A DNA stretch of 12,592 bases. Origin: Mobilitalea sp. GTDB lineage: Bacteria; Bacillota_A; Clostridia; Lachnospirales; Lachnospiraceae. Below, in pieces: positions 1-7,271 of this stretch. Both the position numbers and the translations under genes were made by a program. The first letter of the stretch is position 1, and every line of letters begins with the position of its first letter. Under the pieces are notes generated by a model. That model had not been told where the DNA came from, did no database searches, and saw only the letters and a program-made list of their open reading frames with translations. The DNA lies in the NCBI GenBank assembly GCA_029974875.1, contig JARKQP010000453.1, positions 1 through 12,592 on the forward strand. The letters run 5' to 3'.

Positions 1-674
1 AAAATTTCTTTATAGATACGGAAGGAATCCTTAAACGTATCAAAATGCGAGCCCGCGTTATTGTCGATGTATATCGTCTTAATCCCAATTTCTTCAACCG
101 GTATTTTTTTGCGGGTAAACCCAAGCAGCACATTCATCTCATACTCGTACCGCTCGCCCGTTATTTCAAGCATTGCCGGTATGAGTGAAGCTGAAAAAGC
201 GCGCAGGCCGGTCTGTGTATCGTATATATTTTGTCCTGTTGAAAGGCGGAAGACGTAACGGGTAACAGTATTGCCGAAGCGGCTTCTCAGCGGCACGTGA
301 GCTTTTAGCTTACGGCTTCCCAAAATCAGCGCATCGTAATGCCGTTCAGACGCCCCGCAGACCCGGATGGCATCTTCAACCCTGTGCTGCCCGTCCGAAT
401 CCATAGTTACTACGGTGTATTCATCCGCAACATTCTCAAAAATATATTGCAGGCCGGTCTTGATTGCGCGGCCCTTGCCATAATTTTGCGAGTGCCTTAA
501 TACAACTGTCAGCTCTGATACTTTTTTAAATAATTCCGTATATTGGGGACCGCTTCCGTCATCCACAACAATGGACCGGAAACCTGAGGTGTTTATTTCC
601 CGGACTAAATCAAGTAATGAGTTTTCCGGTTGATACGCTGGGATGAGAGCTATCCTGATCTGATTTTTTAACAT
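1..674 (-). CDS. Family 2 glycosyltransferase (polyprenyl-phosphate sugar transferase-like), 3' end outside window
   Basis: Predicted cytoplasmic GT-A glycosyltransferase that moves a sugar from a nucleotide sugar, probably to a polyprenyl-phosphate or envelope acceptor. The 224 visible residues show the nucleotide-binding VVDDGS (36-41), the metal-binding DSDGQH (92-97), NYGKG (64-68) and QTGLRAF (154-160), the pattern of dolichyl-phosphate-mannose-synthase-like GT2 enzymes. There is no stop codon before the window edge, so the C-terminus is missing; relatives often carry a GtrA-type membrane domain there, which cannot be checked. The ATG at 674 is chosen because AAGGAG lies about 9 bases upstream and no other in-frame start precedes it. 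It lies downstream of the sensor kinase gene but beyond a terminator, and has its own promoter region with a box shared with the response regulator promoter. The family is secure; the sugar and acceptor are unknown. Confidence 0.93.
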   Translation of the reverse strand, partial: MLKNQIRIALIPAYQPENSLLDLVREINTSGFRSIVVDDGSGPQYTELFKKVSELTVVLRHSQNYGKGRAIKTGLQYIFENVADEYTVVTMDSDGQHRVEDAIRVCGASERHYDALILGSRKLKAHVPLRSRFGNTVTRYVFRLSTGQNIYDTQTGLRAFSASLIPAMLEITGERYEYEMNVLLGFTRKKIPVEEIGIKTIYIDNNAGSHFDTFKDSFRIYKEI

Positions 675-728
675 TATGCTCAACTCCTTATGCTTCAATG
701 TGAAATACTCCATCTGCGGTACATGAAA

Positions 729-793
729 AACATATCACTTTTTTTAACCGACATCTCCGAAAAGGAATGGTAGTTTATACGCAAAACATACGA
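729..793 (-). promoter_or_regulatory. Predicted response-regulator box and extended -10 upstream of the glycosyltransferase
   Basis: On the plus strand TATACGC (776-782) is followed 11 bp later by CATACGA (787-793), the one-helical-turn direct repeat bound by OmpR/PhoB-family regulators. Exactly 41 bases separate it from an extended -10 on the minus strand (TGA-TATGTT, hexamer 729-734). No good -35 is present, which suggests an activated promoter. The same arrangement occurs upstream of the response regulator gene. The sequence match is seen; regulation is inferred. Confidence 0.55.
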
Positions 794-821
794 AAAGAGG
801 CCTGCATTAAATGCAAGCCTC
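793..821 (-). terminator. Rho-independent terminator after the two-component operon
   Basis: Read on the minus strand, GAGGCTTGCAT pairs with ATGCAGGCCTC (11 pairs, one of them G-U, two-base loop) and TTTTCG follows. It lies 35 bp beyond the histidine kinase stop codon and before the glycosyltransferase promoter, so it separates the two transcription units. Confidence 0.8.
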
Positions 822-856
822 CCATTACAGCTTCCCGTTATCTTAAGTCCGCCCTT

Positions 857-2254
857 TTACTGATTAAAAATTATTGTAAAGCAAGTTCCACTGCCACAGC
901 TGACTGAGATCTTCCCCCCGTGAAGCTCAATAACAGACTTTACAATAGCCAGCCCAATTCCATGCTTGCCGTCTCTTCCCTTGTAAAACCGTTCAAATAT
1001 ATGCGGGAGATCCTCGGGCGATATCCCTTTACCGTCGTCAATTACAGATACTTCAATCTGTTTCCCGGATTGATGGCAACGGAGCGTCACATTCGTCCGG
1101 GCATACCGCAGCGCGTTGGAAATGAGATTTGATAAAGCCCGGTACATGTGCTTTTCATTATAGGAGAACATGACGGGATTATTATCGAAGAGATACTCAA
1201 ACCGTATGCCGTTTTTATCAGCCAGGGGCTTTTGCGCCTCAGCACACAGGGCAAAGGTGTCGCGCAAATCATTCTCATGCTTTTCCACATGGCCTGTAAT
1301 GCTGTCAACGCGTGAGATATATAATAAATCCTCAACCAGCCCGCTCAGGCGGTCCGTCTCGGTTATGATGGTAGCGCCTGATTTTTTGGCATCCATCAGA
1401 CCGCATTCCACCCCTTCGGCGTAGCAGCGGATGGACTGGAGGGGAGTACGCAGTTCATGGGATACATTTTGGAAGAAGGCCCGCTGGTCTTTATCGTATA
1501 AATCCAGCTTCTCAGCTGACTGGTTCATTGCCTCACCAAGCTCATCAAACTCAATATCGCTGAAATCAAATCTGTTTCTCGTAAAATTCCCTTTTCCGAT
1601 ATCTTCGGCAAACTTTGAAAGCCTTTTAAGCGGCTTTGTCACGGAGCCAGCAATCAGGTTGGCAATGACAAAGCAAATCAGCATAGCGATAGCCACGATC
1701 ACCGCCATTGCAAGGTTGATTGCGTCCACCAGGTTATTTATTCCCGCAACACTGACATAGAAAAGAAAATAGCTGTCCGGCCGATTTGCGTCTTTGATTG
1801 ACGACACGTAGTATTCGCCTTCCGCCGTATCAACCCGCACATATTCCGCGCTGGCCAAATCAATGTTCTTATTTTTTAGATAATTTGCGATTTGTGCCAA
1901 CTCGTCCGTGTCTTCGCCTATGCTAAAGGTATTGTATTCCTTTACCTCATAATTGGAGTTCAGAATAATAACCTCGCCACGCGCGCCGATCCTGTTACGC
2001 CGCTGGCCTGAAAGATCAGGCAGCCGCAATTCGTCTTGCGGATTGTTCTGATGATTGCCGCCAGGCATGCCAAAATTATTCGTCAGGTCATCAAGCTGCA
2101 TCTCCACATTGGAACGGATATATTGGTTGGTAAAGAGGTTAAACGCGATATAGATACTGGAAAACACCATGGCCATCAGCAGAAAAAGCATGGAGAAAAT
2201 CCTCGGTTTTATATGCCATTTCCGGCGAAGCAATTTTTTAATCATCCGCGTCAC
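857..2254 (-). CDS. Sensor histidine kinase, membrane-bound, HAMP-HisKA-HATPase
   Basis: Membrane sensor kinase that autophosphorylates on histidine and passes the phosphate to the adjacent response regulator. In its 465 residues: a cytoplasmic basic start, membrane helix 1 (about 18-40), an extracytoplasmic sensor of about 135 residues with a Gly/Asn/Gln-rich stretch (62-75), membrane helix 2 (about 179-203), HAMP linker (200-250), HisKA with NVSHELRTP (His266), and an ATPase domain with N box (N376, N380), DDGKGI (406-411), ERFYKG F box (421-426) and HGIGLAIVKS (431-440). All catalytic boxes are intact. The gene overlaps the regulator gene by 17 bp, so translation is probably coupled. Architecture resembles VanS/PhoR-type kinases. 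The signal cannot be read from the sequence, though linkage to a glycosyltransferase points to envelope stress. Confidence 0.97.
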   Translation of the reverse strand: MTRMIKKLLRRKWHIKPRIFSMLFLLMAMVFSSIYIAFNLFTNQYIRSNVEMQLDDLTNNFGMPGGNHQNNPQDELRLPDLSGQRRNRIGARGEVIILNSNYEVKEYNTFSIGEDTDELAQIANYLKNKNIDLASAEYVRVDTAEGEYYVSSIKDANRPDSYFLFYVSVAGINNLVDAINLAMAVIVAIAMLICFVIANLIAGSVTKPLKRLSKFAEDIGKGNFTRNRFDFSDIEFDELGEAMNQSAEKLDLYDKDQRAFFQNVSHELRTPLQSIRCYAEGVECGLMDAKKSGATIITETDRLSGLVEDLLYISRVDSITGHVEKHENDLRDTFALCAEAQKPLADKNGIRFEYLFDNNPVMFSYNEKHMYRALSNLISNALRYARTNVTLRCHQSGKQIEVSVIDDGKGISPEDLPHIFERFYKGRDGKHGIGLAIVKSVIELHGGKISVSCGSGTCFTIIFNQ

Positions 2255-2948
2255 GCACCTTCAGCCTAAACCCAAACCCCCATACGGCCTCAATGAGAAC
2301 ATTGCTTTGCTCCAGCTTTTTTCGGAGCCTGCGTACCGTATCGTCCGTCGCTCTTGTCTCAATCTCAGTATTGTAGCCCCAAATGCTCTCCAGCAGCTCA
2401 TCCCGTGAGACAGCCTGGTCGTTGCGCTCGATCAGGTATTTCAACAAACCGTATTCATTCGGTGTAAGCATAACATCCTGTCCGGCGACTTTCACGGTTT
2501 TCCCTTTGATATCAATCGTGATATCTCCGAAGCTAAGCTCACGCAAGCCGTCTGTCTGTCCGCTGTTTTGCTTTTCAAACTCAATACGCCGGAAGATAGC
2601 CTTAACACGCATGACAAGCGACATGGCCGAAAATGGCTTTGTGAAATAGTCGTCGCTGCCGAGGCTAAGCCCGGTTGCGTAATCAAGGTCGGAATCCCGG
2701 GCGGTCAGCATAATAATCGGAACCGTGCTCAGCCTGCGTATTTCTGAACAGACCGTAAAACCGCTGGAACCCGGCATCATAACATCAAGGATAATTAAAT
2801 CGGCAGGCTTTTTCTTGAAATGTCCCAGCAGAAGGTCACCGTTTTCAAAAGCGGTGACCTCGTACCCGTCACTCATAAGAAATGTCTTAATAGCCTCGCG
2901 TATGTTCTCTTCATCGTCAGCGATATATATACTTTTTTTAATTTCCAT
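2238..2948 (-). CDS. Response regulator, OmpR/PhoB family
   Basis: DNA-binding response regulator of 236 residues, partner of the kinase encoded just downstream. The receiver domain (about 5-120) has the acidic pair D11/D12, phosphoacceptor D55 in ILDVMMPG, T82 and K104 in TKPF. The C-terminal winged helix (about 133-231) has the usual recognition-helix region DDTVRRLRKKLE and the GFGFRL wing. The ATG at 2948 is preceded by GGGAG eight bases upstream; a nearer ATG inside the spacer is out of frame. Family members bind direct repeats with 11-bp spacing. Such a repeat lies upstream of this gene and another upstream of the glycosyltransferase gene, so autoregulation and control of that gene are inferred. 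Family assignment is very secure. Confidence 0.98.
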   Translation of the reverse strand: MEIKKSIYIADDEENIREAIKTFLMSDGYEVTAFENGDLLLGHFKKKPADLIILDVMMPGSSGFTVCSEIRRLSTVPIIMLTARDSDLDYATGLSLGSDDYFTKPFSAMSLVMRVKAIFRRIEFEKQNSGQTDGLRELSFGDITIDIKGKTVKVAGQDVMLTPNEYGLLKYLIERNDQAVSRDELLESIWGYNTEIETRATDDTVRRLRKKLEQSNVLIEAVWGFGFRLKVRDADD

Positions 2949-2978
2949 ATTCCCATCTCCCGACCACTTTATATAGCT

Positions 2979-3043
2979 ATTCTAGCACATAAAAACAAGT
3001 TTTTTACCTGAAAGCTGCGGTTTTCTATACGCAAATTATACGC
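2979..3043 (-). promoter_or_regulatory. Promoter and predicted autoregulatory box of the two-component operon
   Basis: Two exact copies of TATACGC (plus strand 3026-3032 and 3037-3043) are spaced 11 bp apart. On the minus strand 41 bases separate them from an extended -10, TGC-TAGAAT (hexamer 2979-2984), without a good -35. The 18-bp box matches the one at 776-793 in 15 positions and has identical spacing to the -10. The transcription start would be near 2972. Confidence 0.6.
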
Positions 3044-3064
3044 AGATGCAATTGGGCCGGCAGC

Positions 3065-3940
3065 CTAAAATTTTGCATCCTCCGGCATCCGGTAAACCTG
3101 CTCCAGGTAATATCTGGCTGCCCTTGCTTCTTCCTGATTATACTTGAATGCCAATTTATCCGATACCTCACGGGCTGTTTCGTCAAATAGGTCACACATT
3201 TCAAATACGGAAGCCCAGATATACTCTACCCTTCCATCAGGATAGGTATCCAGGAAACGTTCATAGGTCTCCTTGGTTAAATACCGGTTCAGATATTTGC
3301 CGGACTTGCCAATGCTGCACGCAAAATTATTCTCTATCCCTATTTTCCAGGAAAGCATATGTACTAAATACGGTCTGATCATATGGTTCAGCATGTCCAT
3401 AACATAGGGAACCTCCTTCCTCCAAAGTCCCTTTGCCACATTATTAAGGCACCACCAAAAATCATTGCAATCACATATAAAGTCATTTTCTGGGGGCTGC
3501 GTAACGTAATAGCCCTCCTCTGTCGCTTCCGGTATCGGAGGCAGAATATTATCCTTATCCAGAAGTATCCTGCATAGCTTATCCTCCAGGATCGCTGACC
3601 GTGCATATTCAATGGAGCTTACATGAAGGTCAAGCCTATTTCCATCCTTAAAAATCATGAGCCATCCGTAGGTATCCTCCCAATGGCATTCCCGGCCACG
3701 AAGACGGTCCATATGCTCCGGCATCTGCATTATCAGCCGTTCACCAAAGCAATTAATCCAGGAGGCCTCCTCATAAAAGGGCTTTGTTTCCGTTACGACA
3801 TATACGATATCATAATCCTGGAAAATGTCCTTCGTTGCATTTGGATTTGTCCGTGAACCATTCAGATAGACAGCCCTGATACGCTGGTCCTGCCTTGCTA
3901 TCCCTAATATTAAATCAAACATTTCACTTTCTGACCGCAT
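3065..3940 (-). CDS. ant(6): Aminoglycoside 6-adenylyltransferase, ANT(6) family
   Basis: Cytoplasmic nucleotidyltransferase of the ANT(6) (AadE/AadK) family, whose members add AMP from ATP to the 6-hydroxyl of streptomycin. The N-terminal nucleotidyltransferase fold shows LNGSRTNPN (26-34, Gly-Ser-Arg), KDIFQDYDI (37-45, metal-binding D42 and D44) and a third acidic candidate D104 in NRLDLHV. The C-terminal helical half has the family signature FWWCLNNVAKGLWRKE. The 291-residue length is normal. The ATG at 3940 is chosen because GGGAG lies seven bases before it and the protein then begins MRSE as relatives do; an in-frame ATG at 3961 has no ribosome binding site. It follows the YitT-family gene by 31 bp, so the two are probably co-transcribed. 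Nothing mobile surrounds it, so it looks chromosomal; actual streptomycin resistance is not proven. Confidence 0.95.
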   Translation of the reverse strand: MRSESEMFDLILGIARQDQRIRAVYLNGSRTNPNATKDIFQDYDIVYVVTETKPFYEEASWINCFGERLIMQMPEHMDRLRGRECHWEDTYGWLMIFKDGNRLDLHVSSIEYARSAILEDKLCRILLDKDNILPPIPEATEEGYYVTQPPENDFICDCNDFWWCLNNVAKGLWRKEVPYVMDMLNHMIRPYLVHMLSWKIGIENNFACSIGKSGKYLNRYLTKETYERFLDTYPDGRVEYIWASVFEMCDLFDETAREVSDKLAFKYNQEEARAARYYLEQVYRMPEDAKF

Positions 3941-3971
3941 CACTATTCTCCCATCAGGCATTTATACAATT

Positions 3972-4814
3972 CTAAACACTACGGAAACCTCTCCCTATAA
4001 TTTCTGTCGTATTATTAGCAATAACAAAGGCTCCCGGATCAATTTCATTAACCTTTCTCTTTAAGCGTACCGCCTCTATCCTCTTGCACACCGTCATAAT
4101 CACTTTCTTATCCTCACTGGTATAGGCTCCTGTGGCATCAACCACCGTTGCACTATGGTTCATATCAGAAATAATGTATTCACATATTTCATCAGGCTTG
4201 GTTGTGATGATCATAAAGGATTTGCACATGTCCAGGCTTTCCACCACGGAATCAACAACGAAGGCTTTTGCAAACAAGCCAAGAAGCGAAAACAGCCCTG
4301 CTTTAAGATCGAAAACAATAAAGGTTGGTATGGTGATCAGGAAATCCGTAATCAGCAGGGTCTTTCCAACATCCAGCTTTGTATATTTCTTCAATATCAG
4401 TGCCACAATATCCGTTCCCCCTGAGGACGCATTACAGTGAAATAATATGGCCGACCCGAAGGCGGTGAGCAAAATGGCATATGCCAGCTCCAAAAGCGGC
4501 TGGTCTGTCAGAGGTTTTGTAATCGGCAGAAGGATTTCCAGCACCCACATGGACAGGGAAAACAGTATGCTGCTGTACGCCGTATAAACAACAAAGCTTG
4601 TCCCCAGGAACAGGAGTCCGATTATCAGCAATAATAAATTAATGATGGTAATCAGCATTCCCGGTGTTACACTCGATATCGCCTTCCCAAGCACCGTTGC
4701 AATACCTGATACACCTCCGGTTGAAAAACCGTTAGGGATTTTAAATAGATACACACCAAAGGTAATCATTAAGGTACCTATGGTAATTTTTAAATATTTC
4801 ATTATGGTCTGCAA
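3972..4814 (-). CDS. YitT family membrane protein with C-terminal DUF2179 domain
   Basis: Integral membrane protein of 280 residues from the widespread Firmicutes YitT family, whose transported substrate is not established. About five hydrophobic segments (roughly 7-25, 50-71, 75-97, 108-127, 151-170) carry family features: PNGFSTGGVSG (27-37) and NASSGGTDIVA (128-138). A cytoplasmic DUF2179 domain (about 200-275) ends in the typical GAFVIANNTTEIIGRGF. The start is TTG at 4814, since AGGAGG lies eight bases upstream; the next in-frame ATG (4802) is too far from it. It lies 120 bp after the Nudix gene and 31 bp before the ANT(6) gene. That gap holds one small hairpin (CCAAAG/CTTTGG) without a T run, so read-through from the Nudix promoter is possible. 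Confidence 0.96.
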   Translation of the reverse strand: MQTIMKYLKITIGTLMITFGVYLFKIPNGFSTGGVSGIATVLGKAISSVTPGMLITIINLLLLIIGLLFLGTSFVVYTAYSSILFSLSMWVLEILLPITKPLTDQPLLELAYAILLTAFGSAILFHCNASSGGTDIVALILKKYTKLDVGKTLLITDFLITIPTFIVFDLKAGLFSLLGLFAKAFVVDSVVESLDMCKSFMIITTKPDEICEYIISDMNHSATVVDATGAYTSEDKKVIMTVCKRIEAVRLKRKVNEIDPGAFVIANNTTEIIGRGFRSV

Positions 4815-4934
4815 AATTAAATCCTCCTGCGTAATAAATACTTCTACTCACCCATACCGCCCAAAGCCCTGTCACTTTGGCATAACCAGCTGTATCAATA
4901 ATTACAATTCTGGTCAATTCTCTTTCTAATTAAA

Positions 4935-5363
4935 CTATCTCGCCCGGTTCTCAGGCAGCCCCAATCCATATCTTTTGACCTGCTCCACCATATGGCCGAT
5001 ATTTCCTTCCCCTGCAAACCTGGCGGAGTCAAAAAAGTCCTCCTCCATATCCAGCCAAACAAGGGGATGCGCCTCCTCATGTAAGGCGGTAATCCCGGCA
5101 CTTAAATATCCCACATATACTTCTACATAGCAATTCTGATTATAATAAGTAAAATCCATCATGTGGTTTAGCTGTATATGATCAGAGCCGATCCCTGTCT
5201 CTTCTTTTAATTCCCGGTAAGCGGCATCATAGCCGTTCTCCCCTCTCTCAATCTTGCCTCCGACAAGATTGTATAAACCCAGATAGGGTTCTTTTGTTCT
5301 TTTACAAAATAGCAGTCTGCTTCCATCATGGTTATAAACCATGATACAATTAAATCCTTGCAT
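4935..5363 (-). CDS. Nudix hydrolase (MutT-like)
   Basis: Small hydrolase of nucleoside-diphosphate-linked compounds. The complete Nudix box GX5EX7REUXEEXGU runs from G36 to I58 (G36, E42, R50, E51, E54, E55, G57), so the metal site is intact; the substrate cannot be told, and 8-oxo-dGTP-type activity is only one possibility. The ATG at 5363 is preferred: GGAGG precedes it by four bases (a little close), the domain begins directly after it, and an extended -10 promoter (TGT-TATAAT) lies within the longer reading frame. Upstream in-frame alternatives are ATG at 5432 (GAGG eleven bases away) and TTG at 5462, giving up to 175 residues. It is the first gene of a probable Nudix - YitT - ANT(6) group and is divergent from the small secreted peptide gene. 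The family is secure; the start is less so. Confidence 0.94.
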   Translation of the reverse strand: MQGFNCIMVYNHDGSRLLFCKRTKEPYLGLYNLVGGKIERGENGYDAAYRELKEETGIGSDHIQLNHMMDFTYYNQNCYVEVYVGYLSAGITALHEEAHPLVWLDMEEDFFDSARFAGEGNIGHMVEQVKRYGLGLPENRAR

Positions 5364-5430
5364 ATACCCTCCAATTATGTATCCTATGGGTGCTTCATCG
5401 GTTATGATTACCAGCTTGTTATCATTTTCC

Positions 5431-5439
5431 ATTATAACA
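5431..5439 (-). promoter_or_regulatory. Extended -10 promoter of the Nudix gene
   Basis: The minus strand reads TGT-TATAAT, a perfect -10 with the TGn extension. The matching -35 is only T-rich. Transcription would start near 5424 and give a leader of about 60 bases before the ATG at 5363, which supports the shorter Nudix start. Confidence 0.5.
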
Positions 5440-5604
5440 AAATCCTCGACAGTAAAAAACAAATTTCTAAAATAGACTGTTTAAAATGGGAAAGCTCCAA
5501 ATCATTAACGCCTTTATTATAGACGCATCTCTTTTTATTTACAAATGTTATTTTTTGCTGTACTCTTGCATAGAAAATATTCCACATCTTACAGGAGGGC
5601 TACC

Positions 5605-5742
5605 ATGAAAAAAATATTATCTGCTATTCTTATTTTGGCTTTATTAATCCTTTTTAATGTATCAGGCGCAACATTTGCAGCAAACAAAACCTATAATATT
5701 TCTTCTATACTAAAAGCATTACTGCCAACCAGCGCAAAATAA
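5605..5742 (+). CDS. Short secreted peptide precursor, 45 residues
   Basis: Not recognised as a known family. AGGAGG lies six bases before the ATG at 5605, an almost ideal site. The product has two lysines, a hydrophobic core of about 18 residues and a T-F-A|A type signal peptidase site near residue 25. Cleavage would release a peptide of about 20 residues, ANKTYNISSILKALLPTSAK, with three lysines and no acidic residue (cationic, mildly amphipathic). A terminator hairpin follows the stop codon at once. The frame remains open upstream to 5545, but that part lacks a ribosome binding site. It lies between the divergent Nudix gene and the convergent slipin gene. A signalling or antimicrobial-like peptide is possible but is inference; a non-functional small frame cannot be excluded. 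Confidence 0.6.
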   Translation: MKKILSAILILALLILFNVSGATFAANKTYNISSILKALLPTSAK

Positions 5743-5776
5743 CTCTTTCGAACCATTTTGAAACGGCGAAAGAGTT
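5741..5776. terminator. Bidirectional terminator between the small peptide and slipin genes
   Basis: AACTCTTTCG (5741-5750) pairs perfectly with CGAAAGAGTT (5767-5776), and an inner CCATTT/AAACGG helix with one mismatch extends it. On the plus strand a T-rich ATCTTGTAATTTTT follows; on the minus strand ATTTTGC follows. The hairpin starts inside the peptide gene's stop codon and could end both convergent transcripts. The T tracts are modest. Confidence 0.6.
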
Positions 5777-5852
5777 ATCTTGTAATTTTTCATTTTGTCA
5801 GATCACGTTTGGGACAACCTGGCTGCTGTTAGGAGGTTTATTTCAATTAAAC

Positions 5853-6950
5853 TCAAGCTCCTTTTAAGATTTTTGTCAGCTGTGAGAGCAGGTCACTTCC
5901 CCCGCTGACCGTTATATTGCCCACATTTTCACAGATTTTCTCAAGATGCTCCAGTTCCTTTAATTTGTATAGTGTCTGGTTTTCATCCATCAGCTTTGCC
6001 GTATTTAGTAAGCTCCTCGTAGAAGCCACTTCCTCACGGCGTGCAATTACATTTGCCTGTGCCTTCTTTTCGGCGATGAGCACCGTGTTCATAATATCAC
6101 GGATTTCACCCGGGAGGATAATATCCTTTAGGCCTGCATCCACAAATGTGACATAAAAGCTTTCCTCCCTTTCCTTCAGCTTCCCAAACACATAATCAGC
6201 TATCTGGTTCCTGTTTTCAAGGATTTCGTCCAGCCTGTATTTACCGATGTATTCCCGGAGGATAAGCTGGAGGGCTACATGTATCTGCTCCTCATAATTA
6301 TCGATTTCCGTAAAGATCTTAATATAGTCCATGATTTTATAATGACAGACAAAATTGATCCGTAGTGCCACCTTATCCAGTGTCAGCATCTCCTGCCCGG
6401 CAATATTCATCTGCAAAAGGCGGGTGTCAACTATGTAAGCCATAATTTTTGTACCATTATTCCAGAAGTAATAGGTTCCTTCCCCTAAAAGCTTGATAAA
6501 CCTCTGGTCATAGTAAAGCCTTGCCTTCTGATACTGGGCAACCTCTATTTTTACAAACAAAGACCTTGGCAGGGCATCAAAAATAAACCTTGGCAGCTCC
6601 TCCGATACCGCCGGATCCTTAATATCAACCAGCTTAAACTCATGGGTATTGAACACCTTCCAAAAGGCATATTTACCGCTGGTCAGGCAGTTTGTAAATT
6701 TACCGTTTACATAGTGGAGTGCAATTGTTTCATCGGCAATATCTACCACCTCCAGCTGGTCTTTCAGCTTTTTATCCTTTAAAAACACATCCAGGCTGTA
6801 GCCGTAAAGCTTAAATTCATCAGCAGTATCCAGCGTTTCCACCCTTGCATTCCCTGTTAAAAAGTAATATTTTCCTGGCTCCAGCAGCTTTTCATATTTA
6901 CCGTTCTTAAATAACAGTCCCCTCTGGTTTTCATTAATGATTATTTTCAT
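5853..6950 (-). CDS. Slipin-type SPFH (band 7) protein without membrane segment
   Basis: SPFH/band-7 family protein of 365 residues related to slipins. Unlike typical slipins it has no N-terminal membrane helix. Instead it begins with three diverged copies of a unit of about 35-40 residues (8-42, 73-112, 138-178), each with a hydrophobic strand, a [K/R][Y/F] step, a Leu-x-x-Gly-x-Tyr turn (EPGKYYF, TSGKYAFW, GEGTYYFW) and often an acidic end. The SPFH core follows (about 178-300, including GLKDIILPGEIRDIMNTVL), then an Ala/Glu/Lys-rich helix (about 300-345) of the kind that drives oligomerisation, and a Gly/Ser tail. The ATG at 6950 has AAGGAGG nine bases upstream. It lies downstream of a structured noncoding region and a WYL pair on the same strand. 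Members assemble into large rings or scaffolds; a role with the RNA is inferred. Confidence 0.92.
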   Translation of the reverse strand: MKIIINENQRGLLFKNGKYEKLLEPGKYYFLTGNARVETLDTADEFKLYGYSLDVFLKDKKLKDQLEVVDIADETIALHYVNGKFTNCLTSGKYAFWKVFNTHEFKLVDIKDPAVSEELPRFIFDALPRSLFVKIEVAQYQKARLYYDQRFIKLLGEGTYYFWNNGTKIMAYIVDTRLLQMNIAGQEMLTLDKVALRINFVCHYKIMDYIKIFTEIDNYEEQIHVALQLILREYIGKYRLDEILENRNQIADYVFGKLKEREESFYVTFVDAGLKDIILPGEIRDIMNTVLIAEKKAQANVIARREEVASTRSLLNTAKLMDENQTLYKLKELEHLEKICENVGNITVSGGSDLLSQLTKILKGA

Positions 6951-7019
6951 ATATGTAATCCTCCTTTATATAATCTCCCTTAATATGTAGGATTTGTCTT
7001 CCCTATAAAATTTGTGTCC

Positions 7020-7260
7020 AAACAAGCTTTAGCAAGCGCTTTTTACAGCCTTTGCGGCAAAAGGTTTCAGGCTGTCTGGTGATAAACCGGGAGCCAGGCT
7101 CTGGATCCATCCCAGATTAGCCGGTATCCACGTTCCGGCGGGGCAAATGCTGTACCTGCATTAGAAAAACATATTGCTTTCTTCGCAGAAGCGTTTGCTA
7201 GTGCTTTCTGTTTGTCCGGCTTGTTAGGCCGTTCCTGACAAAATGCTTTTTACAAAGCTA
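7020..7260 (-). other. Structured noncoding region between the tRNA-like element and the slipin gene
   Basis: No credible gene is present, but the minus strand has a dense run of hairpins. In order: GCTTT-GTAA-AAAGC (7245-7258); a TTTGTC/GACAAA helix with a five-base bulge closed by CGGC-CTAACAA-GCCG (7211-7242); GCCGG/CCGGC with a ten-base loop; TCTGG/CCAGA with a seven-base loop; and CAGCC/GGCTG enclosing CTTTTG/CAAAG (about 7048-7076). The 10-mer TGTAAAAAGC occurs twice (7038-7047 and 7245-7254). GC content is higher than in the flanks. This may be the 3' part of one long RNA that also carries the tRNA-like arms, a separate RNA, or the slipin leader. Confidence 0.4.
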
Positions 7261-7271
7261 TATTTAACCAA

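Noticed and set aside
4861..4885. Hairpin CCAAAG/CTTTGG between the Nudix and YitT genes as terminator
   Set aside because: The stem is only six pairs and no T run follows on the minus strand, so termination is not supported.
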